Below, piece after piece: positions 4,989-5,251 of a stretch of DNA of 5,251 nucleotides. The notes under the pieces were generated by a model that ran no database searches, had not been told where the DNA came from, and saw nothing but the letters and a program-made list of their open reading frames with translations. The DNA is from Candidatus Falkowiibacteriota bacterium (GTDB lineage Bacteria > Patescibacteriota > Patescibacteriia > Patescibacteriales > UBA12465): the NCBI GenBank assembly GCA_903839955.1, contig CAIMEI010000080.1, positions 1 to 5,251 of the forward strand. Reading direction: 5' to 3'. A program made the position numbers and the translations under genes. Numbering within the stretch: the stretch's first letter is position 1; each line of letters starts with the position of its first letter.

Positions 4989-4991
4989 GCT
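4981..4991 (+). repeat. 11-base direct repeat, downstream copy
   Basis: Exact second copy of CGAGTCCTGCT from tRNA-Lys. Its first 8 bases also form the right arm of the palindromic element. The sequence beyond it (TTGATTTG) no longer matches the tRNA acceptor. Confidence 0.5.
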
Positions 4992-5003
4992 TTGATTTGC
5001 AAT

Positions 5004-5030
5004 AAAAAAAGCAGTTTTAATTAACTGCTT
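5004..5030 (-). terminator. Intrinsic terminator of the 30-codon ORF
   Basis: AAGCAGTT 5009-5016 pairs perfectly with AACTGCTT 5023-5030 around a 6-base loop. Read on the minus strand the stem is followed by T from the A-run 5004-5010. It lies 27 bases after the stop codon of the small minus-strand ORF and would end its transcript. Confidence 0.85.
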
Positions 5031-5056
5031 CCCTTTTGTTGACGATTAACGCGAGT

Positions 5057-5149
5057 TTACTTCTTGCCTTTTGGCTTAACAACAACGTTAACGGGCGCCC
5101 AATCCGCGAAGTAAGTGCCAGATGGATCGTAATCTTTACTCTTTCCCAT
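5057..5149 (-). CDS. Candidate 30-residue microprotein
   Basis: ATG 5149 opens 30 codons ending at TAA 5057-5059. The peptide begins MGKSKDYDPSGTYF, has a central DWAPV segment and ends VVVKPKGKK. It is basic at both ends, with an acidic-aromatic middle, and has no signal peptide or membrane span. I know no family for it. Support comes from context: a good promoter (5190-5218) upstream, a strong terminator (5004-5030) downstream and nothing else in the transcript of about 180 bases. No Shine-Dalgarno precedes the ATG; the leader is AT-rich and presumably unstructured. The composition resembles small basic nucleic-acid or ribosome-associated peptides, but that is a guess. The alternative is a small non-coding RNA with a chance ORF. 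Confidence 0.55.
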   Translation of the reverse strand: MGKSKDYDPSGTYFADWAPVNVVVKPKGKK

Positions 5150-5189
5150 GATATATATTGTGTTTATTTATTTTTTAATTAGCCGTTTT

Positions 5190-5218
5190 ATTTTAACTTA
5201 TTTTTTTGTTATCGTCAA
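5190..5218 (-). promoter_or_regulatory. Promoter of the microprotein transcript
   Basis: On the minus strand TTGACG (5213-5218) and TAAAAT (5190-5195) are 17 bases apart, each 5 of 6 to consensus, with an AT-rich spacer. The start expected near 5183 gives a leader of about 34 bases before ATG 5149. The region from 5219 to the right edge shows nothing I can call. Confidence 0.65.
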
Positions 5219-5251
5219 GAAGCATAAAGCTGAGTTCAAGAAACTAGCGCA

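Noticed and set aside
1..5251. CRISPR array, toxin-antitoxin pair, insertion sequence or phage genes
   Set aside because: I saw no regularly spaced repeats, no transposase or integrase motifs and no two-gene toxin-antitoxin layout. The short tRNA-derived repeat alone does not establish an integrated element.

Overview
The window looks like a compact bacterial chromosome segment: short intergenic gaps, sigma70-type promoters, intrinsic hairpin terminators and a tRNA gene whose 3' CCA is not encoded. GC content is intermediate and uneven between genes. The gene set (a short PIF1-like helicase, an MtaB-type radical-SAM enzyme, an orphan membrane acyltransferase and unrecognised small proteins) would suit a Patescibacteria/CPR-type genome. 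That placement is an impression from gene style, not something the sequence proves.

Layout from left to right. (1) The C-terminal end of an unrecognised, strand-rich protein (+, 2-274), closed by two back-to-back terminators. (2) A membrane acyltransferase-3 protein (+, 366-1535). Its extended -10 box lies so close to the start codon that the mRNA should be almost leaderless. (3) A convergent junction near 1534-1608 with interleaved terminators for the two strands. (4) A minus-strand run reading right to left: an MtaB-type tRNA methylthiotransferase (4659 to 3388), a PIF1-like SF1B helicase (3382 to 2057, 5 bases after the mtaB stop) and an AT-rich 140-residue orphan (1968 to 1546) with its own strong Shine-Dalgarno and a possible promoter. 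(5) A divergent promoter region (4667-4717), then tRNA-Lys(UUU) on the + strand (4746-4818) and its terminator. (6) A GC-rich palindromic element (4875-4988) whose ends repeat the tRNA T-arm sequence. (7) A 30-codon ORF (-, 5149 to 5057) framed by its own promoter and terminator.

The most interesting point is functional. MtaB enzymes add a methylthio group to t6A37, classically in tRNA-Lys(UUU), and here the mtaB-like gene sits divergently beside tRNA-Lys(UUU). The two promoters share the same -35 bases on opposite strands, so RNA polymerase should not occupy both at once. The window may therefore hold a substrate-enzyme pair driven from one switch-like promoter. The microprotein unit and the tRNA-derived palindromic element are the other candidates for something undescribed.
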